Below are positions 9,463 to 20,936 of a DNA stretch of 64,000 bases, piece after piece. The notes beneath the pieces were generated by a model. The model saw nothing but the letters and a program-made list of their open reading frames with translations. It was not told where the DNA came from and did no database searches. A program made the position numbers and the translations under genes. Source of the stretch: Yponomeuta sedellus (taxonomy: Eukaryota; Arthropoda; Insecta; Lepidoptera; Yponomeutidae); contig OW203747.1 of assembly GCA_934045075.1 (NCBI GenBank), positions 13,607,894-13,671,893 of the forward strand, given 5' to 3'. Every line of letters starts with the position of its first letter. Positions within the stretch are counted from its first letter, which is position 1.

Positions 9463-10627
9463 GTGTGCAATAAAGTATAATAATAATACCTATTCAGATA
9501 TGATTTTCAATTAACATAAACGAATTAAATCAACGCACAGAATTTAAATTCTGTAAATTTATGTTGTAATTACTGATACCACGGAATCTTGGGTGTTCAC
9601 AATGTTTATTCTTAACTGTTTTCGAGCAGTATTGCTACTGCACGTGACAGCTATTGGGACATGCGGAGAACTATATCAGGGTGTCTGTCTTGTGCGTGTA
9701 CCATCTGTCTACATTACGTTGAATTCCACAGGTTGCCACCCAAATAAAACACATGTTCAAACAGTTTGCGAAACGTTTTGTAATTGTAATACCCGAGTAC
9801 CGTGCTACACCAGAAATAAGTCCCGCGGATTTACCTGTGCAGATGACCAAATTTTGGATGTGCGGCAAGTTGATCGACCAATCAGATAGTTTCATTTTAT
9901 GGCAGGCCGCGCGCCTTTGTTGCTATTGGTTGATTCAACGTCATCGATGCAGGTGACTAGTTTGGCAATATTAGCGTGAGCGAAATAGGTAGCGCTACTG
10001 CGGCAATCAATTCTGTACCTTAACCGTATCGGTTAAAGATCATGTTGAATGCACTTCTAGCTTCGGGTACTTTCGTTACACTTCTTCCTAGTCTGCGCGA
10101 ACGAAGATTGCCGAAGGGACTTTTATGATGTGTAGTACTGTACGTATTTTGTCGCTTATAAGCGGTAGCAGCGCATCGATTTTAGGCGGAAAGCGCTGCT
10201 GAATAGCGCCACCAATAGAATAAAAATCATAAAGACTTTTTTTGTTGTCAAAAAGTGACCATCATAAATTAGAATATGCTTTTAGCAATGAGGCCGCTCT
10301 TGTAGGTAATCTGTATCTTTACATGTTTTATAAAATGTGCTCTGGTGCAAAATACGGAATATTCTTACCTTATTTTATCATAAATCTTACCTGCGACAAC
10401 TATTTTTAGAACCAACAGTAGAAACTAGGATCAACAACTTAGGACTTTAATCGTTTTCCGCTAGAAACGACCGTCATTGGCAAAACTGCTTTAAATCCCT
10501 AGATTATTGAATTTAAGTTCTTGTCAATAGGTTGATGATGATGATGATGTTCACATTTTCCAAAGAGGCGTTATAAAATATCCTGTCATAAGTATTTTCA
10601 TACTTAAAAGGGAATCCCAGCAAAAGT
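9463..10627. other. Unassigned stretch with overlapping open frames
   Basis: From 9593 to 9956 several frames on both strands lack stops. The 98-codon + frame at 9593 starts with a hydrophobic stretch like a signal peptide and holds 11 cysteines. None matches a family I know, and open frames in three registers argue for base composition rather than selection. The rest (9960-10620) shows no gene. A short TGATGA microsatellite lies near 10535. Confidence 0.35.
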
Positions 10628-11206
10628 GTATTTTAGTAATAGATATTTGTAATTTTTGAAAGGAAGATGTGATTTTTTCCATTAGTGACCCTAGTTTGCA
10701 TCGCGTAAAGCCTTAATGCTAGCCTCACAGTCTAGAGGCCTTGTGTTCGATACCGGTATATACCAATGAATTTGTTTTCTAAGTTACGTACATTTGTAAT
10801 AACACCACTTATTACTACTACACTACGTATTTTAGTAATAGATATTTGTAATTTTTGAAAGGAAGATGTGATTTTTTCCATTAGTGACCCTAGTTTGCAT
10901 CGCGTAAAGCCTTAATGCTAGCCTCACAGTCTAGAGGCCTTGTGTTCGATACCGGTATATACCAATGAATTTGTTTTCTAAGTTACGTACATTTGTAATA
11001 ACACCACTTATTACTACTACACTACGTATTTTAGTAATAGATATTTGTAATTTTTGAAAGGAAGATGTGATTTTTTCCATTAGTGACCCTAGTTTGCATC
11101 GCGTAAAGCCTTAATGCTAGCCTCACAGTCTAGAGGCCTTGTGTTCGATACCGGTATATACCAATGAATTTGTTTTCTAAGTTACGTACATTTGTAATAA
11201 CACCAC
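10628..11206. repeat. 199-bp unit in ~2.9 tandem copies
   Basis: Copies start at 10628, 10827 and 11026 (exact 199-bp steps) and look identical base for base; the third ends at about 11206. Each unit contains 'gctagcctcacagtctagag' and 'gtgttcgataccgg', the latter like a tRNA B box, so the unit seems to enclose a decayed tRNA-type SINE. Confidence 0.95.
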
Positions 11207-11396
11207 CAATGGCTAAAGATGGAGGAAACCATAGTCTGAAGTGTTCGCTTCTTTAGCACTTACGCCAACGCGCGGTGGGCACCTGTATTGAGTAAGCCCA
11301 AGCCTCAGAAAGGAAGCCAGTGCCCGGTCTTCTAGTCCTTGTATTGGACAGTCAATTACTTCGGAAATGATACAGTGAAGAGTGATATGTGATTTC

Positions 11397-11572
11397 AACT
11401 CGTTGTATGTCCCCACTGCTGGGGCACGGGTCTCTTCCTGCATCGCAGGAAGGTTAGCCATACTCTACCACGGGGGCCAAGTCCTGGTTGGTGGAGGATT
11501 GTAAGACAGTGGCGGGCCTTACAGTCAGAAGTTATCAAGCCGCTCGTAAGGTCTCTGACTTGGCTTAACGGC
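11397..11572 (-). repeat. F5-A element, tail two-thirds
   Basis: From 'ttgtatgtccccactgctgg' to 'gacttggcttaacgg'. The 5S-like head is missing. In the sense orientation this is the distal part of the element. Confidence 0.85.
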
Positions 11573-12268
11573 GAAGATAGAAGTGAAGAATATTTCCTGT
11601 AAATCATTGTAGGAAAGTGTGCAGGAATACGAAGACTTTTTAATAGAATCTTAGGTTTCAATAGCGTTCAATACATGTTGCATGTGCTAAGAAAACTATT
11701 TTTGAAACTAATGAAAATAAAACACGGCTGACAATAAAACAACGAGTTTACTAGCAAGGAAGTATCGAAAATAAAAGTTTTAAAAATAAAAAATAGAGTC
11801 TTCCTAAATCCATAGTGTATAAGTAGGATTTGCTAATATAGTTATATATTAAACCAGTCTAAGCGCGATTAAAAATTTATGAGCTTCGGGAGTCATTAAG
11901 AAATACTATTTATACTAAAATGTCTCTCTTTCTGTGTTCACACACAGTTCTTTCATCCAAATGCCCTCATTTTTGTCACGCGTGAAATTTTTTTACTCGC
12001 CACAATAACATATCGTAATTCTCAGACCTGCTTGCGGTGTCTTTGACTCCTGTTTTGCTGACGCTTCTCCAAGTGTCGGGTGTCTTTCTCATCGCTTATG
12101 CTGACCATACGAGATTCGGATGGGGATTTTGTCGCGGCGAGCGTGAGATTCCTTCTCTGTGGTATATTTATTTATTTCCTTCATTGGTCTAGGGCGTGGG
12201 ACACGTAGGAAGGACGTAAAGTGAGGGCGCCGAAAAGACGCGCCCCCTGTCACTTCAATATATTTTGT
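11573..12268. other. Unannotated AT-rich stretch
   Basis: No recognised gene or repeat. A moderately GC-rich piece near 12210-12250 contains 'gggcgccgaaaagacgcgcc'. Confidence 0.45.
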
Positions 12269-12575
12269 ACTAGATGCTGCCTGCGACTTCGTCTGCGCAG
12301 AATTAGTATTTCGAGTAGCTTATATTAGCGTGGCGTATAAAATACCTAACATTATGACATTAAAATTATCACATTACAAATTTTTGGGTCGCACTTGAAA
12401 AATATCACACAATATCTTTATAAATTGTGGCCTGTTTTTATTCTGATGTATAAGCTATTGATACTATTATTGTAATGTTTCATTAAAATCCATTCAGTAG
12501 TTTTTACGTGAAAAAGTAACATCCATCCATCCTATCTCTACTTACAAACTTTCGCGTTCATAATATTAGTAGGAT
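12269..12575 (+). repeat. Lepidopteran-type interspersed repeat ('gcctgcgacttcgtctgcg')
   Basis: Opens with CTAGATGCTGCCTGCGACTT and closes with 'taatattagtaggatagta', passing through 'aatccattcagtag' and 'catccatccatcc'. Wording of this kind is widespread in moth genomes. A related opening is at 33603, and the minus-strand form is at 32230-32492. Confidence 0.6.
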
Positions 12576-12919
12576 AGTAGAATGGAAGTGAAATGAAATG
12601 ACGATGCATCTTTTACGCGCCCCATAGCCCACGCTTTTGGGCAGCGTTTCTTAAACTCCAACCCAACAGTCAAACTCAAAATGACATTACAATAAAACAT
12701 ACGATGTGACATTTATTCACGATCCACTAGCGAACGTTTAAATGCAAAACCGAGCCACTATCTAGGCCCTAAAATGTCAAGCGTGACGGCTGGCTGATAA
12801 GTGCATATCGGTGGCCCGCGAAAAAAAAACTAAATTCAACATGGCCGCCATGCAAATGGCCGACAGAAGAAATAAATTCGAAATAAGATAGTAAAGTCAT
12901 GCCACTGAACAAATAATAC
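12576..12919. other. Spacer with clustered GCCAT cores
   Basis: No gene recognised. 'catggccgccatgcaaatggcc' lies near 12840-12862: three GCCAT cores plus an octamer-like ATGCAAAT. It is possibly regulatory, but it is short and could be chance. Confidence 0.25.
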
Positions 12920-13105
12920 GACCTCTGTGGCGTAGCGGTAGCGCGTCTGCCTACCATGCAAGAGGTCCCGGGTTCGAATCCCGGCTGGAAACAAAAAAAA
13001 AGTCCAGGTCTTGGATGTTTACATGTTTGTGATGTCGTTGTTTCTGGTTCCCACGACACAGGTTATCCTAGAGTGGGGCCAGAAGCAATGTATGTGCCAG
13101 TATGT
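12920..13105 (+). repeat. tRNA-derived SINE family S2, complete
   Basis: The tRNA-like head ACCTCTGTGGCGTAGCGGTA has an A-box match and a B box GGGTTCGAATCCCGG. An A-rich run and a tail ('ccaggtcttggatg', 'cccacgacacagg', 'gtggggccagaag') follow. Minus-strand relatives lie at 42567 and 63041. The head most resembles tRNA-Gly-like genes, but the acceptor stem does not close. Confidence 0.8.
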
Positions 13106-13439
13106 AAAATGTTAAATATATGTTACATCGGGTTTAAGTTGGAAATAAGTAACAATTTTGATTGGGCTCCTTTCCAAACTTAAACTCGAACTAACTTTTA
13201 TGTGACGTTTATTCGTAAAGTGGCAAGATTTTTACCAGCACGGTTCGTTACAGAAAGAAAATAGGACAATAAACAATTATACTGTAGCTCATAGTACCGA
13301 TTTTTGCCACAGCTCTTATATTACACGCACCATATCTTGAACGATTTCAATCGTATGTCAAATTAGTATGGAATTTGACAGTTAGACGATTAGAATCAAG
13401 ATTGTGTGCACATAATTAGACCGAATATTTCGATCGGCC

Positions 13440-13650
13440 CTCTGACAAACTTGTCCATTCCTTGAAGAAGTGGAGATTGAAAAGAAGTATAGCGAGCTAA
13501 TCTGGGTGGAAGACCTGTAAGAGACACCTCAGACGGACGTTTTTCGACCAAATTGGGCATGTTAGCTAAGCGCAATATTAAATATACCCGAAACTGTCGT
13601 GCATGCATGAAACGACGAATGAATGTTGATGAAGCGAAGGAGGGCTATCA
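13440..13650 (+). pseudogene. LINE ORF C-terminal remnant (NVDEAK family), + strand
   Basis: The + frame gives GRPVRDTSDGRF..., then RNCRACMKRRMNVDEAKE. It is more diverged than the 7325 copy and is broken by stops upstream. Confidence 0.65.
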
Positions 13651-13764
13651 GAAACAATTCAGTTCAATTATTTTTATACATTGTAATAAAAGCAATATGT
13701 TTACTTAATGAACGTCAAAGTTGCTAGTTTCACAATTCTTCTTCTTTGTCTTTGCCTCTTCCCA

Positions 13765-14005
13765 TTATTTGGGGTCGGCTCTCCTCGTTCTTTTGCTCCA
13801 GGATTTTCTGTCCTGGGTTGTCCGCTCGCTCAACTGAGCTCGCTCCAAGTCCTTTGCTACCGTGGCCCACCAGGTGGTTTGTGGACGTTCTCTACCTCTT
13901 TTGATGGTTGGGATCTGTAGGGCCCGTTTGACGACATGATTTTCCTCACGTCTCATCACATGTCCGTACCATCTAAGCCGTGTCTCTGTGAGCTTCTCTG
14001 TAATC
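13765..14005 (-). pseudogene. RTE-like LINE ORF2 C-terminus
   Basis: The minus frame reads TRLRWYGHVMRREENHVVKR, then KRGRERPQTTWW and ends TRRADPK. This is the 'LRWYGHVMRR...KRGRGRP...W' tail of RTE-type and related reverse transcriptases. About 75 codons survive. At its upstream end it stops abruptly at a run of 20 G (14006-14025). No stop interrupts the fragment. Confidence 0.75.
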
Positions 14006-14025
14006 GGGGGGGGGGGGGGGGGGGG
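14006..14025. repeat. Homopolymer of 20 G
   Basis: Uninterrupted G run abutting the RTE-like fragment. Its length in an assembly is unreliable. Confidence 0.95.
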
Positions 14026-14434
14026 TAGTTTCACAATTATTAATAGATTATATGGAGAAGAAACTAACGAAGAAACTCCTTATTTATTATTTAAAAAAAA
14101 ACTCACGAATGTGTTGAACACTAGACACAATCGTACTCTAGTCGTGGTAAGTGGTAAACGGTGCGCCTACCCCTCTGGGATACAGGCGTGAGTTTATGTT
14201 ATTTCAGGTCGTTCACGGTCGTTCTGTGCCTTTGTACGAAAATATATACATGTGTGCTTCACTCAATGGCGCGAAAAACTGTTTTTTTTTTATGGTAGAG
14301 CGTTGCGTTTGTCGCCGTTTGTCGTGCGTGGTGATAACGCTTGATGGTTGAGTGAATATGTAGATAGCTGTAGTAGGTATAGCACTAAGGTTAGGTTAGG
14401 TGCCAGAGTAGGTAAATTAATTAATTCCACACAA

Positions 14435-14585
14435 TACAGTAACTTAGGACGTCCTGTGACAAGGTGGAGCGACGCCATTCGCAAAGCGTGGGGCGGCGAG
14501 TGGAAGAAAAAGGGCCGAAGCACGGGCTCAGTGGCGTGTCTTGGGAGAGTCCAGTAGTGGACTAACACTGGTTAATCATAATGAT
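14435..14585 (+). pseudogene. LINE ORF2 C-terminus with TGATGA tail
   Basis: The + frame reads GRPVTRWSDAIRKAWGG and ends ...GRVQ-stop, followed by an AATGATGATAA tail. It is related in plan to 2278 and 51005 but distinct in sequence. Confidence 0.65.
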
Positions 14586-14591
14586 GATAAG

Positions 14592-14785
14592 GACACAACA
14601 GAATCACTTGTTCTAGTCCCGATTTATGATAACCTGTACTATGGTTACCAGGCAAGGACATCAGAAACATACAAATGCACTCAGACTGAGGTTATTTCGA
14701 CAAATGTACGGCGACCCCAGTGGGATCGAACCCACGACCTCCGGCACGGTAGTCAGACGTAACACCGCTACACCAACGAGGCATT
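14592..14785 (-). repeat. tRNA-derived SINE family S3
   Basis: On the minus strand, a tRNA-like head 'gttggtgtagcggtgttacg' with B box GGGTTCGATCCCAC and a tail toward 14592. The same family is at 24683, with tail fragments at 31818 and 2475. Confidence 0.75.
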
Positions 14786-14989
14786 CTGGTCTTTCGACAT
14801 CGATCCAAAGAGAGACGTCATAGTTTGAGCTCGAGTTATAGGTACTCCTCGGCAGGTTATATTATAAAAATAATCAATTATTGCACACGAAACATTTAAC
14901 AGGACATAAGATATAAAAAGTACAAAGGCGAGCCCATCGTACAGAAGAAAAAAATCACCTTTATAATAACATTATTTTACGGGTCTGAA

Positions 14990-15290
14990 AGGAAATGAAA
15001 TCAATTTTATTTTGAACGTAAAGATTTACATTCTGTTTGCTGAATATCAGTTTAAAATGTAAGCCGCTGCCTTCGGGCCGGAAAAAAACCAAACACTGAC
15101 CATATTTTGTTAAGTTATTTTAAATCTAATACATCAGTTGCCACCTATACGTTTCATTTAATTCCATGATTGCATCAATAACTTAAATGCCAAAGCATTA
15201 GTGAGTTGTCTTGCGAAAGTAAGGAAAACGTAAGTGCTGCGGCCAGACTCATCAACAGCACTCGCTCACGGTCTCTAAAGGGTCTTCCTT
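14990..15290. repeat. Interspersed repeat family E
   Basis: Longest match to 62745-63035: 'gttgccacctata', 'gccaaagcattag' and 'aagtgctgcggccag' in order. The 115-codon open frame at 15206-15553 starts inside it and looks non-genic. Confidence 0.7.
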
Positions 15291-15564
15291 CGGATCGATG
15301 TATTCGTCCACCAGGGACTATGCTATCGCCTCATCTCACCCACCTACCGCCTTATCGGGTCACATACACCCTAACAGCACAGATAAGCCACGATAACGCT
15401 TACACACAGCCTAACGGCCCTTTCCCGCTCATTTTAATGTCGCCGCCGCTTTATCTGTGGCCCGAGCGACGCTCTATTTACTCTGTTAATTGCTCGGTGA
15501 CAATCGCCAACGGTGAGGTAAAAACCTCGCGTGGAAACCTGCTAGTTAGTTAATAGACTGTAGA

Positions 15565-15665
15565 GGGTGACTGAGGGCCAGTTTATGAATTGAGGATTTC
15601 GCTAAGTAAATAGTTAACTGTTGTGCTGTCTCATTGAATTTCTCAGAAAAGAGCGTGACAGGACG
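15565..15665. repeat. Half copy of the palindromic TTA-type MITE
   Basis: GGGCCAGTTTATGAATTGAG, then 'tcgctaagtaaatagttaac' and 'agaaaagagcgtgacag'. The second arm is absent. A complete copy is at 18241. Confidence 0.65.
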
Positions 15666-15849
15666 TTATTATTTATTTATCGTATGGCATTTTACAATGG
15701 CCTTACAACCAGACACAATGCGTTTATAATTAATAATAATGAAATGTCAGATGTTTGAAGTCAAAATTTACAATTATTAAGGTACGTAACCGAGTCGCCG
15801 GAGAGGTTTATGAAATCATCTTTCATCCCATGAAATCAGGACGTTACTT

Positions 15850-15985
15850 AAGTATTTACGGTTGTCTGGAAGAGATCACTTTTAGTGATAAGGCCGTCGT
15901 CTGTACTCTGAGGTTAAGAAATATCTGTGTAATTTCCTTTTTTATGTACAATAAAGTGTTCTCTATCTCTATCTATCTACTTAGT
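15850..15985 (-). repeat. GATA-terminated repeat, minus copy
   Basis: Reverse of the 6676 copy: 'ggaagagatcacttttagtg' through 'aataaagtgttctctatctc' and a CTATC run. Confidence 0.75.
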
Positions 15986-16028
15986 GAATTCTCAATTCAG
16001 AATCCGGCCCTGAGTCGAGTTGATTTTA

Positions 16029-16165
16029 GGGTACCGTATCTTGAAAAGGAAAACGGAACCTTTATAGGATCACTTTGCTGTCCGTCCGTCTCCGCCTGTA
16101 AATACCCTTTATCTCAGAAATGAAGGTATCGAGTTAAAATTGAAACCGTATACTCGGGTCTACAG
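16029..16165 (+). repeat. Repeat beginning 'agggtaccgtatcttgaaaa'
   Basis: AGGGTACCGTA...GGAAAACGGAACC...GGATCACTTTGCTGTCCGTC. A degenerate second copy is at 47174-47345. Both span about 140-170 bp. Confidence 0.6.
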
Positions 16166-16204
16166 TCCCTTGAAGTTAACGCAAAAAAAAGTTACAGCCG
16201 GCCG

Positions 16205-16382
16205 TTTATGTCGTTAAGCCAAGGCAGAGGCCTTAAGGCGGCTTGAAAACTTCTGACAGTAAGACCAGCCACTAATCTTGCAAGCATCCATCAAGCCGAA
16301 CTTGGCCCCCGTGGTGGAGTATGACCTATACCTTCCTTAGGGAAGGGACCCATGCCCCTCTGCGGGAACGTAATGGGTTGAT
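16205..16382 (+). repeat. F5-B element, tail part
   Basis: From 'gtcgttaagccaaggcagag' through 'ggcggcttgaaaacttctg' and 'cccccgtggtggagtatg' to 'atgcccctctgcggg'. It carries the subfamily-B words (cttgaaaactt, agaccagccact) and lacks the 5S-like head. Confidence 0.8.
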
Positions 16383-18237
16383 GTTGATGCCGCAAAAAAC
16401 GTATATTGCGACACTCAAGGGGATCGAAATTCCCAGTTCAAAGGCACTTCCCGTTGACCTAGAAATATGAAATTTGGCAAGGAATTTTGAGACTGTAGTT
16501 TCTAATAGTACATTATGATTATGATATAAGTGCGGTAAGTTGAAAATTACAGCCGAGGCGATATTACTAGCCCGAGCCATCGGCGAGGGCTGTAAGGAAG
16601 CAGAGGCTGTAATTTCCAAAGCGCACATATGTCATACGACGTTTTATAACATATTTACGAGGAAATTAATAAAACTCTGTCTTTGTTATCATCACTACTT
16701 GACGACATTTTCAAATAAAAACAATACATCGAAAAGAAAAAGCGCGCGGATTTATTTTTACTTGTCCACAAATAAGCGATGCGCGCGCATCAACTTTTTT
16801 TTTTAGGCAAAGGTACAAAAACAGCCAGTATTTACTAATAAAGTAAATTAATATTTTTGTGTTTTTGTTACAGATAAATGGTTGTAATTAATTGTCAAAA
16901 TTAATTAAATTAAATCTTTATTTGTTATATTTTATTTCCCAAAGTTAATTTTATTCATAAAATATTGACCACTTTCTTGACATAAAACCTCTTTGCTAAG
17001 ATTTTTAAAAGTATCGTTCATTTTTAGACGGAGTATCTTAAAACTTTATTTAAAAAAAACACGTGCCTTTTACATTACATTATCGCACAAGTACGTAATG
17101 AGATACATTACGATATTGAAATTGGTGTAATTACAACCACTTTACGAGCAAATATGTTATATATAATAGTAGATAGATAGATAGATAGATGAATCATTTA
17201 TTTTTGCTTAAAGACACACACACATAAAGCATCACATAAAAATAATTACATAAAATAGTTTAAGTACAAATACAGCTTTATCTTAAATACTAACTCACAT
17301 GCATCGAGTTCTACGGCATTTTAGGCCGTATGTGGGTGTGCCACATAAGCTCAAAAAGGCCGTATCTCAGTATAATGGTACCTACTTTAAATAAGTAGAT
17401 ATTCTACTGATTTTCAGCTACAGCCAAAGTGTGAGAACGGCAATGACATTTGAATAAAACAACTACAATATTTAAAATAAAAATAGGTACAAAACGACCT
17501 TTAACCTACTAGTTAACTAACCTACCTACTAGTACATTACACAACTAGGGTGGTAATACAAAGAAAGGCCGAGATCGCAGAAGTTTGCGGCCCGAGCTGC
17601 AAGCGAGGGACGTAAATATGCGATCGAGAGCTTTCTTAATTACCTCCCGTGTTGTGTACATCTTTTTATGTCTACACTTGGCCAGAAAGCGGCTTTTTCC
17701 GTACGCGCAGCGTGCGGAAAAAGCCACTTTATTGCCAGGTGTGGCATAAAACCAATTATGATTTTTATTCCATTGGTGGCGCTAGTGAGCGCCCCTAAGC
17801 ACCTTAAGGTTACCATTGGTAAGTGGAAACTACGATGCCCGTAAACGGTCTCTGACTTACTCATGAAGGTGACTTAAATCCTGTGTCATCGGAAAGGGGC
17901 AATGACGAGTGGCGAAGTAAATAGCACTATCTTTTCAAAGCCTATACCTATACATAGGCGCATTACGTAGTTCGTCGTTCCCAGAAAGTCTGTTGTCCTC
18001 ATACACGCGTGAATATCCGCAATAGTTGGTGTTAAGAGGGCTATCCACTTTAAAACGGGCTGGCAGACAGACTGATTTTTTTTTGTGTTGCCTATACGTC
18101 GCACTGCAGGGCACAGTTCTTATCTCAGAGAGAGCATGGCAATTACCACGCGTGCCCACAGTTGATTTGCAATTTCAAGCGCTGAGGTAGTTGAAGACCT
18201 CTTACACTCAGACTAGGTTGTTTTAAAAGTATGATAC
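16383..18237. other. Long AT-rich stretch with inverted-repeat debris
   Basis: No gene recognised. Two stretches look MITE-derived: 16540-16625 ('gcccgagccatcggcgagggc') and 17570-17735, which has a 16-bp imperfect hairpin ggctttttccgtacgc at 17691-17725. A TAGA microsatellite is at 17168-17190, and an 'aggccttctctc'-family fragment lies at about 18085-18195. Confidence 0.4.
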
Positions 18238-18240
18238 TTA

Positions 18241-18378
18241 GGGCCGGTTTCTGAATTGAAAATTTCACTAAGTAAATACTTAAGTAACGTTATGTCACGC
18301 TCTTTGCTGAGAAATTCGAAGAGACAACACTTCAGTTAAGTATTTACTTTGCGAAATTCTCAAATCAGAAATTGGCCC
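18241..18378. mobile_element. Palindromic MITE with TTA target duplication (138 bp)
   Basis: Arms starting GGGCCGGTTTCTGAATTGA and ending in the complement ...CAGAAATTGGCCC fold over almost the whole element. Direct TTA repeats flank it (18238-18240 and 18379-18381). A TWA target and GGGCC ends fit the PIF/Harbinger superfamily. There is no coding capacity. Relatives are at 15565, 29143-29440, 44340, 46268 and 50786. Confidence 0.8.
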
Positions 18379-18381
18379 TTA

Positions 18382-19754
18382 GTTTTGCAGGCTAGTGTGT
18401 ATTTAATCTCTTGACGATGCCCAAGGTGAATTATTTCATGCTTGTATAAAAGAGTTGGCTAAATAGAAGTATAGGCGACTGCCCTAACCATGTATAAATA
18501 TTGTGCATAGTAATATGAATTCTAGGTAGCTAAAAATTAGTATTACCTGTGAAAAATGTTTCAGCAATATCGTCACAAACCTGCTAATAAAATCATAAGA
18601 ACTTCTCCATAAGAATATACCTGTGGGATCGTCAAACTATGTTAGAGACTATGATGTCTGACGTCTGTGTGACAGTTTTTTTTTATGACGGGATTGAGAA
18701 CTGGAAGTATCGGTGAAGTTCCTTTCCAGATTTTCCCAATCATTTCTAGAAATGAGATGAAGGCAATCCATGAAGTCAAACGTAATTGGGATACAAAAGT
18801 TCGGCTCTACTTAGTTCATATTGTTTTTCTTTTTCTTTGATTGAATTTCACGTTCATTTCGATACGTTTACTGCCCGCATTTTTCGTGAAACGGAACGTT
18901 TTACTGACGGCACAAGAAAGTGGGGTCAATGATCGGCAGGCGAAAATTATACAACTTTTATTTAACTGAAAAATTCATGAAAGTTCCAGGAGAATAATAA
19001 ATACGTATTAATTAACGAATGAATATTTTCATATTATGAGCTTGTGAGAAATATCTCATGTATAGATATTTCTATACATGATTAGGGCAGTGGTTTAGCC
19101 AACTCCTTTCAGAGAATTTAACTTCTTGCACAAAAATAGTTAAAGATACACTGTGTTGCTATTGCGTTAGTCCGTTTATAGGCTGATTATAATGTTTTGG
19201 GGATTTTTTCCACTATGTGGGCACCTCTAAATGTACAATTGACCTTACGTGCGCGGGTTCAAAAAACACCCGTGAGGCCAATGAATTCTGACCCGTATTA
19301 TATGGTAATAGGGCCGGGTGACATCGCCGATTACACTTTCAAAGTAGCCAGCGTTTTTTTTTATGTATCGTGCCTTTTTTCAACGATTCGTTGACCAATA
19401 TTTTGTGCGTTACATTATGACGGGGAGATTTTGTAATTTCTTTGTTTGGGGATACAATTTTTATTCCAACGAGCCTGCTTTGGTATTGTGATTTCGTCGC
19501 CCTGTAACTTATGGGCGTTTTGTAAGCACCTTTTTGGTTATTTTTGTTGGAAGTCTGCAGGAGACAGATGGGAGTGCTTGAATGAAGTGCTTGAATGTTT
19601 GTTTGTAGATGCGCAGGTAGATATGGCGTATGCTGATTTGTGTGTCTTGAGAGTTTTTTTCTAACGGTGGGCGCGTCGGATAGCTCCTGTATAACTTAGG
19701 GAAGTGTGATCTTCATCACAACACATCACACTTCACATCACATCACATCACACT
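18382..19754. other. Unannotated stretch
   Basis: No gene recognised. A small foldback lies near 19040-19082 (gaaatatctcatgtatagata / tctatacatga). A short CACATCA-type run is at 19718-19753. The 72-codon frame at 19446 shows no family features. Confidence 0.4.
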
Positions 19755-19915
19755 AATATTATAAAGCCCAAAGTTTGTGAGTGTGAGCGACTTTAATAAA
19801 ATTTGTTATGGAGTTATCTGACTCCTAGGGTTAGCACAGACTACGTTTTACTGCAGGTAAATATCTTCTTCCCTTGGGAAAAATCGATAAACCGCGGTGC
19901 ACAGCTAGTTGTATA
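19755..19915 (+). repeat. Interspersed repeat ending 'cacagctagtt'
   Basis: Starts 'ctaatattataaagcccaaa' and ends 'cggtgcacagctagtt', wording common in moth repeats. A single copy here, so the boundaries are approximate. Confidence 0.45.
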
Positions 19916-19925
19916 ATAATGATTA

Positions 19926-20197
19926 TACTATTTTTATTTTTAATGCACTAACCCGTGCTAAGGACAAATTTAAAAACCTATTTAGAGGCTAAAAATTTCA
20001 CCCATGCCGGGATTCGAACCCGCAACCTCTGGCTATCCGTGCCAGCGCTCTTCCAATTGAGCCAATGGGCGACTCACCGACATCAGTGAAATTTCGAACC
20101 TCCTTACACTATTCTCTGTATTACGTACATAGGTTTTTAAATTTGTTCCTTAGCACGGGTTAGTGCATTAAAAATAAAAATAGTATAATCATGTAAA
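19926..20197 (-). repeat. S1 SINE (minus) fused to an inverted S1 tail
   Basis: Full minus-strand S1 with long tail (19926-20130), body intact. It is followed directly by a plus-strand tail piece (20131-20197, 'ttgttccttagcacgggtta'). Another inverted S1 self-junction, here at the head end. Confidence 0.85.
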
Positions 20198-20784
20198 TTG
20201 TTCACACTTTTTTTTTAAATCTTTATTTAAAGAACTTGGTACACAAAAGAAAAGCGACCATGTCGTCCTAGTAATGCTATATACAGTAATACTTGTGACA
20301 ATTTCACAATACTTGTGAAATATTTGTCCTAGCTTTTAAACCAATTTTTACCAATTTGTATAAAATTTGAGCCTCTTCTGAATTAGTAAATGCAAGAACA
20401 ACGTTACAATCTCCTATAATACTAAATATAACATTGTTACATACTAAGTTTCTTGCTGAAATTGTACACACTTGCATAAAGTGTTCTCTATCTATCTAAG
20501 CAAGTAACTATATGTATAACTATAAGTCGTTTATATGTTTCTGTTTCAATAACGCTTGTCCACCAGCTTGCCACCACCATGGGTTACTCCCAAATGTCCC
20601 GTTATTCTATCACTATATCGTTTTCACACAAAATCGATCACACCGCAATCGGTCACTGCTGGATATTTTCTTAACGAGCCGCCTCATTACCAATCCCTTT
20701 TTATCGTTTATTTATGCCCTGAGGGGCGGCCTGTTAATCCAATGCTTCTGATAGTACCTACACTATGCAGCCACTTATGGTAAT

Positions 20785-20870
20785 CTATAATATAAAAATG
20801 AATCGCTCAATGTGTTGGTAAGCGCAAATCTCGAGAGCAGCTGAACCGATTTCACAAATGGTTCTTGCTT
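20785..20870 (+). repeat. Helitron-like 5' end
   Basis: TCTATAATATAAAAATGAAT, then 'aatgtgttggtaagcgcaaa' and 'gagagcagctgaaccgattt'. It matches the first 85 bp of the complete copy at 27637. It starts with TC after A. The 3' end is not present. Confidence 0.7.
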
Positions 20871-20936
20871 ATTTGTGTATTGCTTGAAACAAATTAACAC
20901 ATGAAACCTATATATTTATATATATATATGTTTCAG

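Noticed and set aside
9593..9956. Secreted cysteine-rich protein
   Set aside because: A hydrophobic start and 11 cysteines look suggestive, but two other overlapping frames are also open, no family is recognised and there is no splice or polyadenylation context.
10628..11206. CRISPR-like array
   Set aside because: Direct repetition of a whole 199-bp unit with no variable spacers, in an animal genome.
12842..12862. Octamer/Pho enhancer
   Set aside because: Clustered GCCAT cores and ATGCAAAT are notable, but the segment is only ~20 bp and has no supporting context.
15206..15553. 115-codon protein
   Set aside because: It starts within repeat family E and has biased, low-information composition with no known motif. 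Probably chance.
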